DNA from: Candidatus Binatia bacterium
Lineage (GTDB): Bacteria; Desulfobacterota; Binatia; Bin18
NCBI GenBank assembly: GCA_951812575.1
Contig: OX638322.1
Span: 3,538,501 to 3,602,500 of the forward strand
Length of the DNA: 64,000 nucleotides
Direction: 5' to 3'
The position numbers and the translations under genes were made by a program. Positions 35,042 through 44,462 of this stretch are shown piece after piece (the stretch's first letter is position 1; each line of letters opens with the position of its first letter). Under the pieces are notes generated by a model. The model made no database searches and was not told the origin of the DNA. It was given only the letters and a program-made list of their open reading frames with translations.

Positions 35042-37387
35042 TTACTCTCCCTGCTTCACCGCTCCTGCTTGCATCAACTGATCAATCCGGTCCTGATCGT
35101 ATCCAACAACTTCTCGGAGGACTTCTCGTGTATGCTGGCCCAACATCGGCGCAACGCGAGGAATACTCGTAGGGGTCCGGGAGAATTTGGCAAAGAGACC
35201 GGTTTGGCGCACTTCTCCCCACTCCGGATGGGTATGGGTCGCGATCAAGTCGTTTGCGGCAATGTGTTCATCCCCAAAGAGTTCTGCAATTGATAACACC
35301 GGGGCGCAGGGGACTCCAACTCGGTCGAGTTGAGCGATCCAGTCCGCGGTTGGCTGTTTTGTAAAGATGGTAGCGAGAGATTGCGCTAGTGGTCCTTCGA
35401 CCTCGCCCGCCCGTGCTGTGTTGAACGAAAAATCCTGGAATAAGGACGGGTAGCCCAATGCCTGACCAAGTTTCTGCCAGTGAACATCTTCCATCACGGC
35501 CAGGAAGAACGAAGAATCAGCACTCGGATAAATGCGATACAGGGGGCTCTTCCCCCACAGATCAGCTCCACCGTTTTCACAGTCCGGTCGGTTGGGATAG
35601 AAAATGAAGTCACCGGATTGGACGGCCATGGCGGCATTGGCCAAAGAGGTCTCAACATGTTGTCCCTTGTCCGTTCGAGTCCGCGCGTACAACGCCGCAC
35701 TCACACCATAGGCGGTTAAGGTCGCCGCGGCGTAATCGCATATCCCACAGGTCAAATAGAATGGTGGCTGGCCATGGCCGCCTTGCGCGCGCATCACGCC
35801 GGAGCGTGACTGGAGGAGGGGGTCAAATCCCGGCTGATTGTAATCCGGACCGTCCGCGCCAAAGCCTGTAACAGAGGCATGAATAATGCGCGGATTGATG
35901 CTGCTCAACGTCTCGTAATCAATGCCATAGCGCTTTGTTGCGCCGGGCCGCAAATTCTCGACCACAACGTCAGCGTTGCGTACCAGGTCATAGACGACCT
36001 CTTGTCCTTCAGGCGTATTCAGATTGACTGCTATACCGCGCTTCCCTTGGTTCCAACCCAAAAAGCCAAAACCAAAGGTACGGAACGCATCACCAGAGAA
36101 AGTCTCGACCTTGATGACATCCGCGCCAAGCTGGGCCAGGACCATCGGTCCTAAGGTTCCGGCGATATAGCTGGCGAAGTCAAGAACGCGAACACCGGTA
36201 AGCGGTGGGGAAGAGCAGTTTGTTTGCCTGGATGCTGAGACAGCTCTGGGAGCATGACGGGGCTCTGATTGCCACAAGCCGGATTGCAGTTCGTCCGCAT
36301 GGTGTCCTAACACTGGCGCGGGACGAGTGATGGAACCTGGCGTATCAGACATCCGTAGGGGCACACCCATTTGGATGGTCGGTCCGAGTTCCGGGTCTTC
36401 CACTGCCACTCGCATGCCGTTGTGAATGACTTGTGGATGCTCAATGAATTCTTGACGACTCATGACCGGTGCCGAAGGAACATCATTCTCACGCAGAATA
36501 CCTAACCACTCTTCGCGTGACCTGGTCTCCATAATGGCGGAGATGGTAGCTACAAGTTCCTGGCCGTCTTCTGGCCGGATACCCCAGGGTGCTTTTTCAT
36601 AGCGCGGGTCTGCGGTCCATTCCGGATGTTCCAGCGCCAGGCAGAATTTATTCCAAAAGGTGGTATTCCCACAGGCGACAAACAGCCAGTCGTCAGAGGC
36701 TTTATACAGGCGGTAGACAGGAATGGGCCCGAGCGGGTCTTGACGGCTGCTAAACAAGCGTAACATATCAGGATGGTAGAGTGTCGCCCCGGTTTGCATG
36801 GCAAACACGCCGGCTAACCACGAGACTTCGAGTTGCTGGCCTTGCTGGCTCCTCTGACGCTCAAATAATGCGGCGCAGATAGCGCCCGAAGCGATAAACG
36901 CCGCTCCATAACTGGCAATAGGTACGACGAGATACACGCCGCCATCACGATGCGACCACTGACTGCCGTGGAGTCCACCGAATGCGGCAACCAGGGCATC
37001 GTCCGCGTACCGCTCGGTATGCGGCCCTGTCGTACCAAAGGCTGGCATGTGGCAGTAGATGAGACCTGGATTTTCCTCGCGGAGCGCATCATACGAAAGA
37101 CCGAGGGCTGTTTCTGTCCCAGGCTTGTGATCGGTAATGAGGATGTCAGATTCTGAGACAAGCTGCTGAAGTAACTGCCGACCAGATTGAGAAGAAAGAT
37201 CGGCCACGATGCTCCGTTTACTCCGGTTCCAAATATGAAATCCGGGCGTGTCGCGCATGGAGTCGCCCTGTGGGTGTTCGATCTTGATGGCCTCAGCCCC
37301 TTGCTCGGCAAGGAGCATGCCCGTGTAAGGGGCTGCTATGCCTTGGGCACATTCAAGGACGCGTATGCCTGCGAGTGCTCCTGCCAT
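35042..37387 (-). CDS. Duplicated CaiB/BaiF (family III) CoA-transferase
   Basis: At 781 aa it is twice the size of a normal family III CoA-transferase and contains two copies. Residues about 1-380 begin LAGIRVLECAQGIAAPYTGMLLAEQGAEAIKIE; residues about 395-781 begin LTGVRVLDFASYIAGTLGPMVLAQLGADVIKVE. Both carry the IVA/AVNL and GLIYCHMPAFG / IIHASVTGFG segments. At the position of the catalytic Asp of formyl-CoA transferase both halves show Glu (QQLEVSW and QHVETSL). GGAGGG lies ahead of the ATG. Family III enzymes are interlocked dimers, so the fusion may form one in a single chain. Acyl-CoA donor and acceptor unknown. Confidence 0.88.
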   Translation of the reverse strand: MAGALAGIRVLECAQGIAAPYTGMLLAEQGAEAIKIEHPQGDSMRDTPGFHIWNRSKRSIVADLSSQSGRQLLQQLVSESDILITDHKPGTETALGLSYDALREENPGLIYCHMPAFGTTGPHTERYADDALVAAFGGLHGSQWSHRDGGVYLVVPIASYGAAFIASGAICAALFERQRSQQGQQLEVSWLAGVFAMQTGATLYHPDMLRLFSSRQDPLGPIPVYRLYKASDDWLFVACGNTTFWNKFCLALEHPEWTADPRYEKAPWGIRPEDGQELVATISAIMETRSREEWLGILRENDVPSAPVMSRQEFIEHPQVIHNGMRVAVEDPELGPTIQMGVPLRMSDTPGSITRPAPVLGHHADELQSGLWQSEPRHAPRAVSASRQTNCSSPPLTGVRVLDFASYIAGTLGPMVLAQLGADVIKVETFSGDAFRTFGFGFLGWNQGKRGIAVNLNTPEGQEVVYDLVRNADVVVENLRPGATKRYGIDYETLSSINPRIIHASVTGFGADGPDYNQPGFDPLLQSRSGVMRAQGGHGQPPFYLTCGICDYAAATLTAYGVSAALYARTRTDKGQHVETSLANAAMAVQSGDFIFYPNRPDCENGGADLWGKSPLYRIYPSADSSFFLAVMEDVHWQKLGQALGYPSLFQDFSFNTARAGEVEGPLAQSLATIFTKQPTADWIAQLDRVGVPCAPVLSIAELFGDEHIAANDLIATHTHPEWGEVRQTGLFAKFSRTPTSIPRVAPMLGQHTREVLREVVGYDQDRIDQLMQAGAVKQGE

Positions 37388-37411
37388 GGCCGATTTCCCT
37401 CCTGCCAGATG

Positions 37412-37461
37412 CCCGCTCCCGCGGGAATGGCTGCTTTTTGGTCAGGCCTGCGGAGGCAGGC
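37412..37461. repeat. Possible REP-like double palindrome
   Basis: Two short hairpins lie in the gap between pyrD and the CoA-transferase: CCCGC/GCGGG (37412-37425, loop of four) and GCCTGC/GCAGGC (37446-37461, loop of four). Neither is followed by a T-run. They resemble dispersed palindromic units, but a second copy was not established. Confidence 0.35.
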
Positions 37462-37486
37462 ATCCAGTCTTTTCCGTTTCTGCACA

Positions 37487-38569
37487 TCAGGCGTCTCTCC
37501 CGACTGCGTCTCGCAGATGGGGAAATCCTTCTCTCTCTATAATCCGTATCAGCCCGCGCGCAATCCGCTGGGCGAGAAAAGGGCCTTCATAAATCAGCCC
37601 GGTATAAATCTGGATCAATGACGCCCCGGCACGGATGCGCTGGTACGCCTCCTGTGCCGAGAATATCCCGCCCACCCCAATAAGTGGAAGCTTGCCTTCC
37701 ACTGCGCGATAGGCAGTCCGTAGCACTGCATGTGCATGCGCGGCGAGGGGCAGACCACTCAGCCCTCCTGCTTCAGGTGAGGCGGCGCGGAGTCCGGGGC
37801 GCTCAACGGTGGTATTGGTTGCAATCAGACCGGAGACGCCGACCGACAGAGCCAGCCGGGCGACTTCTTCAACGGCAGCCGGGCTGAGGTCCGGGGCGAT
37901 TTTGACCAGGAGTGGTTTGGGTGGGGCCTGCTCCGTCTCGGCGAATCGTCGCATACAGGCGAGGAGGGCTTCGAGTAATCGACTCAATCGTTCCGTCTCT
38001 TGCAGTTTGCGGAGCTCTGGCGTGTTGGGGGAGCTGACATTCACAACCAAGTAGTCCGTAAAAGGGAGGAGTTTTTCGCAACTTTCGAGATAGTCCTCCA
38101 CAGCGTCGCTGAGGGGGACTATCTTTGATTTGCCGATATTGAACCCCAACGGAAGAGGCCGAGAACCGTGGGGGAGCAAAAGGGACGGCAAGCGCTGGGC
38201 GATGGCACGCACGCCATCGTTGTTAAAACCCAATCGGTTAATAAGCGCCCGGTCCTGAGCAAGACGAAAAATACGCGGTTTTGGATTACCCGGCTGGGCT
38301 TTGGCTGTGATTGTGCCTAATTCGGCAAACCCGAATCCCAAGGTGGACCAGACCAGGGGAACTGCCGCATTTTTGTCGTAGCCCGCCGCCAGGCCGACGG
38401 GATTGGGGAAGCGGAGGCCCCACAGGTCTTGGGCGAGCCGTTGATGGCTGAATGCTGGCGTTGGTCTCCGCTGAGACGCTTGGAGCAGTTTCAGCGCATT
38501 GATGGACAGATGGTGGGCGTGTTCAGGGTCGAGGGCGAAAAAAAGCGGGCGCAGAAAGGAGTAGACCAT
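37487..38569 (-). CDS. pyrD: Dihydroorotate dehydrogenase (quinone), class 2
   Basis: This 360-aa FMN enzyme oxidises dihydroorotate in pyrimidine synthesis, passing electrons to the quinone pool. It is the membrane-associated class 2 form. The N-terminal MVYSFLRPLFFALDPEHAHH helices are followed by FPNPVGLAAGYDKNAA, RLGFNNDGV, VVNVSSPNTPELRKLQ (with catalytic Ser) and the FMN phosphate loop IGVGGIFSAQEAYQRI. Length and motifs are normal. rnc ends 8 bp upstream on the same strand. Confidence 0.95.
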   Translation of the reverse strand: MVYSFLRPLFFALDPEHAHHLSINALKLLQASQRRPTPAFSHQRLAQDLWGLRFPNPVGLAAGYDKNAAVPLVWSTLGFGFAELGTITAKAQPGNPKPRIFRLAQDRALINRLGFNNDGVRAIAQRLPSLLLPHGSRPLPLGFNIGKSKIVPLSDAVEDYLESCEKLLPFTDYLVVNVSSPNTPELRKLQETERLSRLLEALLACMRRFAETEQAPPKPLLVKIAPDLSPAAVEEVARLALSVGVSGLIATNTTVERPGLRAASPEAGGLSGLPLAAHAHAVLRTAYRAVEGKLPLIGVGGIFSAQEAYQRIRAGASLIQIYTGLIYEGPFLAQRIARGLIRIIEREGFPHLRDAVGRDA

Positions 38570-38577
38570 GCCCCGAT

Positions 38578-39291
38578 TTATACGTCTTTAAGCGACGTAA
38601 GATTCTTATGCTTGAGCAGTTCGAGAGTCTGGGACGCCGCTGCCTGATGCGCACGTTTTTTGCTGCGTCCTTCACCCCGGCCGTATATTTCCCCAGCTAT
38701 GGATACTCGGCTGACAAATCGTTTTTCGTGGTCAGGCCCGTCCACCTTAATGACCTCATAGGACGGTGTCTGTTTAAATATTTTTTGGGTGATTTCCTGC
38801 AAACGGGTTTTGCTGTCAAACGCGGCCATCCGCTCTGTCTCTTGCAGGTCTGCGGCAAAATGCTTGGCTACGAGCAGGGTGACGGGAGTGAAGCCGCTAT
38901 CAAGGTAGATGGCGCCCAGTACGGCCTCGTACGCCGCGGCCAGGAGAGACGGTTTTTCTCGGCCACCGCTACGCTCCTCGCCCCGCCCCATACGCAGCCA
39001 GTCTCCGAGGGAGAGGGTCTGGGCCTTGACTGCGAGCACTTCCGCATTGACCAGCGAGGCGCGCATCTTTGATAAGTCGCCTTCGCGGTATTGTGGAAAC
39101 TGGCGGAAAAGGAGGTCGCTCATCACGAGCCCTAAAACGGCGTCACCCAAGAATTCCAGTTTTTCGTTCTGCTCTTCGCCCTCTTCAAGTTGGGCAGACC
39201 GGTGCGTTAATGCAAGTTGGAGGAGTTCCGGGTTGGCAAAGGTATACTCAAGGATGGACTGAAGGGCAGTCATGTCGGTCGGATCAGACAT
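38578..39291 (-). CDS. rnc: Ribonuclease III
   Basis: This 237-aa dsRNA endonuclease processes rRNA and other duplex RNA. The catalytic signature EKLEFLGDAVLGLVMSDLLF lies near residue 41. The second acidic cluster is in EAVLGAIYLDSGF, and a dsRNA-binding domain occupies about 160-230, with KRAHQAAASQTLELL at its end. I used the ATG at 39291 (MSDPTDMTALQ), which leaves 25 bp after mtaB. A longer in-frame start at 39360 overlaps mtaB and is not conserved-looking. Confidence 0.95.
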   Translation of the reverse strand: MSDPTDMTALQSILEYTFANPELLQLALTHRSAQLEEGEEQNEKLEFLGDAVLGLVMSDLLFRQFPQYREGDLSKMRASLVNAEVLAVKAQTLSLGDWLRMGRGEERSGGREKPSLLAAAYEAVLGAIYLDSGFTPVTLLVAKHFAADLQETERMAAFDSKTRLQEITQKIFKQTPSYEVIKVDGPDHEKRFVSRVSIAGEIYGRGEGRSKKRAHQAAASQTLELLKHKNLTSLKDV

Positions 39292-39316
39292 AGGCTTTAG
39301 GGAGCGGGCACACTCC

Positions 39317-40702
39317 TCATGGGGTAGCCTGAAGAATGGTACCGGACAGTAACCCCTCATCGGCCCGCGTAATGCTCACTGGAACTTCTCGGTTTATGGC
39401 GTCGTCGCTGCCGTCTGCATAGACTCTGATATAGTTGCGGCTATAGCCTTTGAGACGGCCGCTGGCCTTGTCCCGCTGGTGTTCAAACAGGACCGGCAAA
39501 GTCTCAGACTCGAATTGACGGACAAATGCCGCTTTCTTGCGTTCGCCGAGTGCACGCACCTGCCTGGCTCTCGCCTGGATAATGGCTGGAGAGACTTGGT
39601 CTGTGAACTTCGCCGCGGTTGTCCCGCTCCGGACCGAGTAGGGAAAGACGTGAAAGTACGTGAAGGGGCTGTCCTCCAAAAAGTCCATGCCTTGGGCAAA
39701 TTCCGCCTCGCCCTCACCGGGAAAACCGACAATGAGGTCTGTCCCCAGGGCCGCGTGGGGCAGACGCTCGCGCAGTTCGGTCAGAATGTCTCTGGCGAGG
39801 GCGGTGTCGTAACGCCTCCGCATCCGAGCCAGGATGGAATCTTGCCCCCATTGGAGCGGAATATGCAAATGGGGGCACAGGACCTCGGAGTGGGCGAGGA
39901 GCTGTATCAAGGCCGGACTGATTTCATGCGGGTCGAGCGAACTCAGCCGTATACGCGGAACCGGCCGTCGTTCCTCGAGCGCTTCGAGCAGCCAGGTGAG
40001 ATTGACCTGGGGACTGAGGTCTGTGCCATAGCCGCCCAGATGAATACCGGTCAGGACCACTTCCTGAAAGCCCTGGTCGGCCAAGCGGTCGAACTGCTCC
40101 AGGATGACGCGCGGGGCAATACTGCGGCTTTCCCCACGTGACATGGGCACAATACAAAACGTGCAGAACAGGTCGCACCCTTCCTGAATTTTGAGAAACG
40201 CTCGAGTCTGGCCCTGAAAGGTCACTGCTCCAAACGTATTGATGCCTGGCGTGGCTTCATGCCTGGCGGTCCGCAGCTTGCTGACAAAAACCTTCTGGTT
40301 CGGCGGCTGAGTGGCGGAGGCCCCCTGAGCAACCAGGCGAACCAGATCGTCAAGCCGATTGAGCCCAACAACATAATCCACTTCGGGCAGGTGAGCCACA
40401 GCCTCGGGACTCACCTGGGCATAACAGCCGGTCATAATGACCTGGGCCTCCGGGTTGCGCCGCTTCGCCCGGCGTACCAACTGGCGACTCTCAGCGTCCG
40501 CCTGATTGGTGACCGTGCAGCTATTGACGATATAGACCTCGGCCGCATCGCCAAAAGGGACGCACTGGTGACCTGCGGCAGAGAGACGCTCTTGCAGCGT
40601 GGCCGCGTCGTACTGATTCACCTTACAGCCCAGGGTGGTGATAGCAACACGACGCGAGGTGTGCGGCGAAGAGGTCATATCAAGTGAGGTGGCAAGCGAC
40701 AT
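39317..40702 (-). CDS. mtaB: tRNA t6A37 methylthiotransferase MtaB
   Basis: This 461-aa radical-SAM methylthiotransferase makes ms2t6A at tRNA position 37. It has the N-terminal UPF0004 domain (TTLGCKVNQYDAATLQ) with Cys ligands in NSCTV and GCYAQ. The radical SAM motif GCDLFCTFCIVPMSRG (CxxxCxxC) and a C-terminal TRAM domain are present. The GCKVN start separates MtaB from MiaB. An in-frame ATG at 40675 would shorten the protein by nine residues; AAGGA upstream supports 40702. It lies 14 bp downstream of mnmA. Confidence 0.92.
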   Translation of the reverse strand: MSLATSLDMTSSPHTSRRVAITTLGCKVNQYDAATLQERLSAAGHQCVPFGDAAEVYIVNSCTVTNQADAESRQLVRRAKRRNPEAQVIMTGCYAQVSPEAVAHLPEVDYVVGLNRLDDLVRLVAQGASATQPPNQKVFVSKLRTARHEATPGINTFGAVTFQGQTRAFLKIQEGCDLFCTFCIVPMSRGESRSIAPRVILEQFDRLADQGFQEVVLTGIHLGGYGTDLSPQVNLTWLLEALEERRPVPRIRLSSLDPHEISPALIQLLAHSEVLCPHLHIPLQWGQDSILARMRRRYDTALARDILTELRERLPHAALGTDLIVGFPGEGEAEFAQGMDFLEDSPFTYFHVFPYSVRSGTTAAKFTDQVSPAIIQARARQVRALGERKKAAFVRQFESETLPVLFEHQRDKASGRLKGYSRNYIRVYADGSDDAINREVPVSITRADEGLLSGTILQATP

Positions 40703-40716
40703 GAATACAGCGTCCT

Positions 40717-41829
40717 TTACGGTAGCGGGCCCTCAATCCAGCCACCGCCCAGCACGAGGTCTCCATCATAAAACACGACTGCCTGTCCCGGTGTGATGGC
40801 TGGAGACGCCGCCCGAAACCACACCTCTGCGGTGGTGGCGGTGGTGGCGCTGACCGTTGCGGCAATAGGGTCCTGACGATAGCGAATTTTGGCCGCAACC
40901 TGGATTTTATCCGGTTGATTGCCCGCTACCCAATTGACGTCTTTGGCCCGCAGGCCGTGCCGCTTGAGTTGCTCCTGCGTGCCAACGGTCACACGGCCGG
41001 ACGCCGGGTCAATATGGGTGACATAATGGGGCTGAGTCAATCCGCCGAGACCCAGGCCGCGCCGCTGGCCGATCGTAAAACGATGGATGCCGGCATGTGA
41101 ACCTAAAACCTGCCCCGTCTGATCGACAATTTCCCCTGATATCACGTGATCGGAGGCGATACGCTGGTCGAGAAAGTGGGCGTAATTTCCATCCGGGACA
41201 AAACAGATATCTTGACTTTCCGGCTTCTCGGCTACGCGCAGGTCCAGCGCGCGGGCCTTGGCCCGGACCTGCTCTTTGGTCAGATGACCAACCGGAAAGA
41301 GGGTGCGTTTGAGCTGGGCCTGATTGAGCGTAAACAGGAAGTAGGACTGATCCTTATACGGATCTGTCCCGCGTAAGAGGTAGGCAGTCCGGGTCGCTGC
41401 ATTCCAATCAATCCGGGCATAATGGCCGGTGGCCACATACGCGGCGTCGAGTTCGCGGGCGCGTTGCCATAACAGGTCAAACTTGAGATCGCGATTGCAC
41501 AGCAGGCAGGGATTCGGTGTGCGACCGCGCTGGTATTCTTGCGTGAAAACATCAATGACGCGTGTTTGGAAGGCTTCTTTCAGGTTGAGGACGTAATACG
41601 GAATGCCGAGCTGTTCGGCCACGCGGCGCGCATCCTGAAAATCATCAATAGAGCAGCAACTGCCGGCATGACCTTCGGCCGAGCCGGCGAGCAACATGGA
41701 AATTGCAATGACCTCGTAGCCGGCTTCGACCAGCAGAGCCGTTGCGACCGCGCTATCCACCCCACCACTCAGCGCGGCAAGGACGCGGGTGCCATGATTC
41801 TCTTGAGTGTCGTGGAGAGGGTTTGTCAT
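40717..41829 (-). CDS. mnmA: tRNA-specific 2-thiouridylase MnmA
   Basis: This 370-aa enzyme makes s2U34 in tRNAs for Lys, Glu and Gln. It has the PP-loop ALSGGVDSAVATALL, the catalytic cysteine in NPCLLCNRDLKFD, and the second in KPESQDICFVPDGNY. A C-terminal beta-barrel ends the protein, with TIGQRRGLGL before it. The cysteine desulfurase that can supply its sulfur is immediately upstream (23 bp), a sensible functional pair. Confidence 0.95.
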   Translation of the reverse strand: MTNPLHDTQENHGTRVLAALSGGVDSAVATALLVEAGYEVIAISMLLAGSAEGHAGSCCSIDDFQDARRVAEQLGIPYYVLNLKEAFQTRVIDVFTQEYQRGRTPNPCLLCNRDLKFDLLWQRARELDAAYVATGHYARIDWNAATRTAYLLRGTDPYKDQSYFLFTLNQAQLKRTLFPVGHLTKEQVRAKARALDLRVAEKPESQDICFVPDGNYAHFLDQRIASDHVISGEIVDQTGQVLGSHAGIHRFTIGQRRGLGLGGLTQPHYVTHIDPASGRVTVGTQEQLKRHGLRAKDVNWVAGNQPDKIQVAAKIRYRQDPIAATVSATTATTAEVWFRAASPAITPGQAVVFYDGDLVLGGGWIEGPLP

Positions 41830-41852
41830 AGAGAGGTACGCGGCTGTTTCTC

Positions 41853-43013
41853 TCAGCCGCTCCGGCCCGCCTTTCGGACTCGTTCCACAATACCGGGCAG
41901 TACGTGTGTCACCGCCTCAATGTCTTCTTCCGTCGTGTCTCTGCCCGCGCTGAACCGAATCGCACTCTTGGCTCCGGCTTCGTCGCAGCCCACGGCCAGG
42001 AGCACATGAGACGGTTCAACCGACCCTGCCGCACACGCGGAGCCGGTGGAAACGGCAATACCGGCGAGATCGAGACCCATCATCAAGCCTTCGCCTGAGG
42101 CTCCCGCAAAGCCGACATTCAGAGTGTTCGGCAAGCAGGCCTGCGTTGGCGTGTAGCGGGCGACATCCGGGATATGCCACTGTATGCCGTCCCACAGGCG
42201 AGCTATGAGATGTATCAGACGCGGGTGCGTGGTTTCAATATCTTGGGCGCAGAGTTGAGCCGCGCATCCAAAGCCGACGGCGGCAGCCACATTCTCCGTG
42301 CCGGGCCGTTTTTCACGCTCCTGGGGACCGCCACGAAAAACGGGAGATAACGCAGTCCCCTGTCGCACATACAGCGCCCCGATCCCTTTGGGACCGTAAA
42401 TTTTGTGCGCGGACAGTGATAAGATATCGACCCCGAGCTGGTTCACATCAACTGGGATTTTCCCCGCCGCCTGGACCGCATCCACATGGAACGGGATAGC
42501 GCGTTCACGAATTGTGGGGCTCAACTCCCGAATAGGCTGGAGGGTGCCAATCTCGTGGTTGGCAAGCCCGATGCTCACGAGGGCAGTATCTGGGGTCAAG
42601 GCCGCTTCAAGTTCCCTCGGACTGACCCGCCCCTGGCTATCCACCGTGAGCGTTACGATGTCAACTGGCGCGCCATCGGCGCCAAGGGCTTTGACGGTTT
42701 CCAGAACAGACGAGTGTTCGATGGGAGTGGTCACGATACGGGCGGGATTTGCTCCCCGCGGCTTGAGCACCCCGTGCACGGCAAGATTATTACTCTCTGT
42801 CCCGCCGCTGGTAAACAGTATTTCCGAGGACTTGGCTCCAATCAGTGTCGCCACCCGATCGCGGGCCGTTTCCAGCGCCTGTTTGGCCTGACGTCCGGCC
42901 CAGTGCACGCTTGACGGGTTGCCGAACGCCCCCGTGAAATAGGGCAGCATGGCCTCTACGACTTCCGGCCGTATGGGCGTCGTTGCATTATGGTCAAGAT
43001 AGATCTGCTGCAT
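41853..43013 (-). CDS. iscS: Cysteine desulfurase (IscS/NifS family)
   Basis: This 386-aa PLP enzyme takes sulfur from cysteine for Fe-S clusters and thio-tRNA. It has YLDHNATTPIRPEVVEAM at the start, the PLP Lys in SLSAHKIYGPKGIGALYV, and the persulfide Cys loop STGSACAAGSVEPSHVL. No iscU, iscR or iscA is beside it. With mnmA 23 bp downstream it is most likely used for tRNA thiolation, perhaps also as the general desulfurase, and possibly for selenium delivery. The symbol is a family-level label. Confidence 0.9.
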   Translation of the reverse strand: MQQIYLDHNATTPIRPEVVEAMLPYFTGAFGNPSSVHWAGRQAKQALETARDRVATLIGAKSSEILFTSGGTESNNLAVHGVLKPRGANPARIVTTPIEHSSVLETVKALGADGAPVDIVTLTVDSQGRVSPRELEAALTPDTALVSIGLANHEIGTLQPIRELSPTIRERAIPFHVDAVQAAGKIPVDVNQLGVDILSLSAHKIYGPKGIGALYVRQGTALSPVFRGGPQEREKRPGTENVAAAVGFGCAAQLCAQDIETTHPRLIHLIARLWDGIQWHIPDVARYTPTQACLPNTLNVGFAGASGEGLMMGLDLAGIAVSTGSACAAGSVEPSHVLLAVGCDEAGAKSAIRFSAGRDTTEEDIEAVTHVLPGIVERVRKAGRSG

Positions 43014-43035
43014 GGAGTATCGGCCGATCCGCTTC

Positions 43036-43788
43036 CTAGCGCCACGGTAGCCGGATGTCCTGAAGGGCTTCGAGGGCGCTGTGGTGGGTGAGGTCCGCGC
43101 GTAAGGGGGTGACTGAAATATAACCGTCGTGGACGGCGACGCAGTCCGAGCCTTCTATGGGATCGAAGCCGAGGTCATCGCCACCGATCCAGTAGTATTT
43201 TCTGCCTCTCGGGTCCGTGCGGACGTCGATATTCTCGCCATAGTGCCGTTTGCCCTGGCGGGTAAAACGATAGCCTCTGATCCGGTCAGGCGGCAGGTTC
43301 GGCACGTTGACGTTCAACAGGCTATCCGCTGGAAACCGAGGGGTCTGGATTTCCGCTGCCAGCATGGCCGAGAATTCGGCGGCCGCTTGGAAATGGTAGG
43401 GAGGAGTAAATGTTACCAGCGAAACGGCAATGGCCGGAATGCCTAAAAGGGCTCCTTCCAGTGCCGCCGCGACTGTACCCGAATACGTAATATCGTCTCC
43501 CATATTCGGCCCTTTGTTGATGCCTGAAACGATCAGGTCGGGCCGAACGGGTAAAAACCCCTTGACGGCAATATTGATACAATCGGTCGGAGTGCCGTTG
43601 ACGGCAAAGCGGTGTGGGGCGACCTCTTCGATCCGCAGGGGCCGGTGTAAGGTCAGCGAATGACTGACCGCGCTTTGCTCTTTGTCGGGAGCAACGGTAT
43701 AGACCTCACCAACACCTGCGAGGGTTTCTTCGAGGCAACGGAGTCCTTCTGACCGGATACCGTCGTCGTTCGACACCAGAATCATCAT
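43036..43788 (-). CDS. surE: 5'/3'-nucleotidase SurE
   Basis: This 250-aa metal-dependent nucleotidase acts on 5'- and 3'-nucleoside monophosphates. It begins ILVSNDDGIRSEGLRCL (metal Asp-Asp), followed by SGINKGPNMGDDITYSGTVAAALEG, both invariant SurE blocks. The real start is the ATG at 43788 with GGTGGAA upstream. The longer open frame to 43935 runs through the terminator and most of a tRNA gene, and is not coding. It faces the cysteine desulfurase 22 bp downstream. Confidence 0.94.
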   Translation of the reverse strand: MMILVSNDDGIRSEGLRCLEETLAGVGEVYTVAPDKEQSAVSHSLTLHRPLRIEEVAPHRFAVNGTPTDCINIAVKGFLPVRPDLIVSGINKGPNMGDDITYSGTVAAALEGALLGIPAIAVSLVTFTPPYHFQAAAEFSAMLAAEIQTPRFPADSLLNVNVPNLPPDRIRGYRFTRQGKRHYGENIDVRTDPRGRKYYWIGGDDLGFDPIEGSDCVAVHDGYISVTPLRADLTHHSALEALQDIRLPWR

Positions 43789-43811
43789 AGCGATATTCCA
43801 CCAGAAAGCTG

Positions 43812-43848
43812 AGAAAAAGAAAAGGCGACCACCGGTGTGATCGCCTTT
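43812..43848 (-). terminator. Intrinsic terminator following tRNA-Pro
   Basis: On the minus strand AAAGGCGA / TCGCCTTT (43821-43828 and 43841-43848) form an 8-bp hairpin whose apical loop can pair further. It is followed by a T-rich run, and lies 16 bp downstream of the tRNA. Confidence 0.85.
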
Positions 43849-43864
43849 CCTCACGTAGCCAACG

Positions 43865-43941
43865 TGGTCGGGGTGAGCCGATTTGAACGGCCGACCACTC
43901 GCACCCCAAGCGAGTACGCTACCAGACTGCGCCACACCCCG
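43865..43941 (-). tRNA. tRNA-Pro (anticodon GGG)
   Basis: This 77-base tRNA folds into a full cloverleaf: acceptor stem CGGGGTG/CACCCCG, D arm with AGTCTGGTAGC, anticodon stem CTCGC/GCGAG around a TTGGGGT loop (anticodon GGG), T-arm loop TTCAAAT, and an encoded CCA end (43865-43867). It reads CCC and CCU proline codons. It is upstream of surE on the same strand, with its own terminator between them. Confidence 0.97.
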
Positions 43942-44075
43942 ATCTGCTCCCTCATATCGCTTGGGGCCTCAAAGGGTCAAGGGCCTGACGGCTTCTCTGG
44001 TCGGTTGTTTCTTGCTATGCAGGGAAGAGGTCATGAGACCTCCGCCGAGAATGCCGAGGCTGATGAGAGGCGAAT

Positions 44076-44450
44076 ATGCCAAGCTACACAGGAGGTTGTC
44101 ATTGCGGGCGCGTCCGGTTTGAGGTCTCCGGTCAGATTGATCGGGTACTGGACTGTAATTGCTCAATCTGTCGGAAGAAGGGTTTTCTGCACTGGATCGT
44201 CGAACCTGAGCAGTTTCGACTCCTGTCCGCTCCAGACGCCCTCGGCCTGTACGAATTTCATACCAGGACGGCCAAGCATTATTTTTGTTCTACGTGTGGC
44301 ATCTCTTCGTACTATATTCCGCGTTCACATCCCAATATGATCGATGTGAATCTGCGCTGTGTGGATGGCGTGAATCTGGAAGAGTTGGAAATCGAGCGCT
44401 TCAACGGCCAGGACTGGGAGCAGGCTCGGGCCGACCTTGATACGCAGTGA
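44076..44450 (+). CDS. GFA/CENP-V family zinc protein
   Basis: This 124-aa protein has the Gfa-type zinc sites: GGCHCGRVRFEVSG near the N-terminus, CNCSICRKKGFLHW in the middle, and YFCSTCGISSYY. These match the family that includes the S-(hydroxymethyl)glutathione synthase Gfa, though most members are of unknown function. No formaldehyde-detoxification partner is adjacent. The upstream 130 bp to the tRNA holds no other gene. Confidence 0.85.
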   Translation: MPSYTGGCHCGRVRFEVSGQIDRVLDCNCSICRKKGFLHWIVEPEQFRLLSAPDALGLYEFHTRTAKHYFCSTCGISSYYIPRSHPNMIDVNLRCVDGVNLEELEIERFNGQDWEQARADLDTQ

Positions 44451-44462
44451 ACGCGCTGTCCG

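Noticed and set aside
43789..43935. N-terminal extension of SurE
   Set aside because: The open frame runs through a terminator and most of the tRNA-Pro gene; SurE homology starts at 43788.
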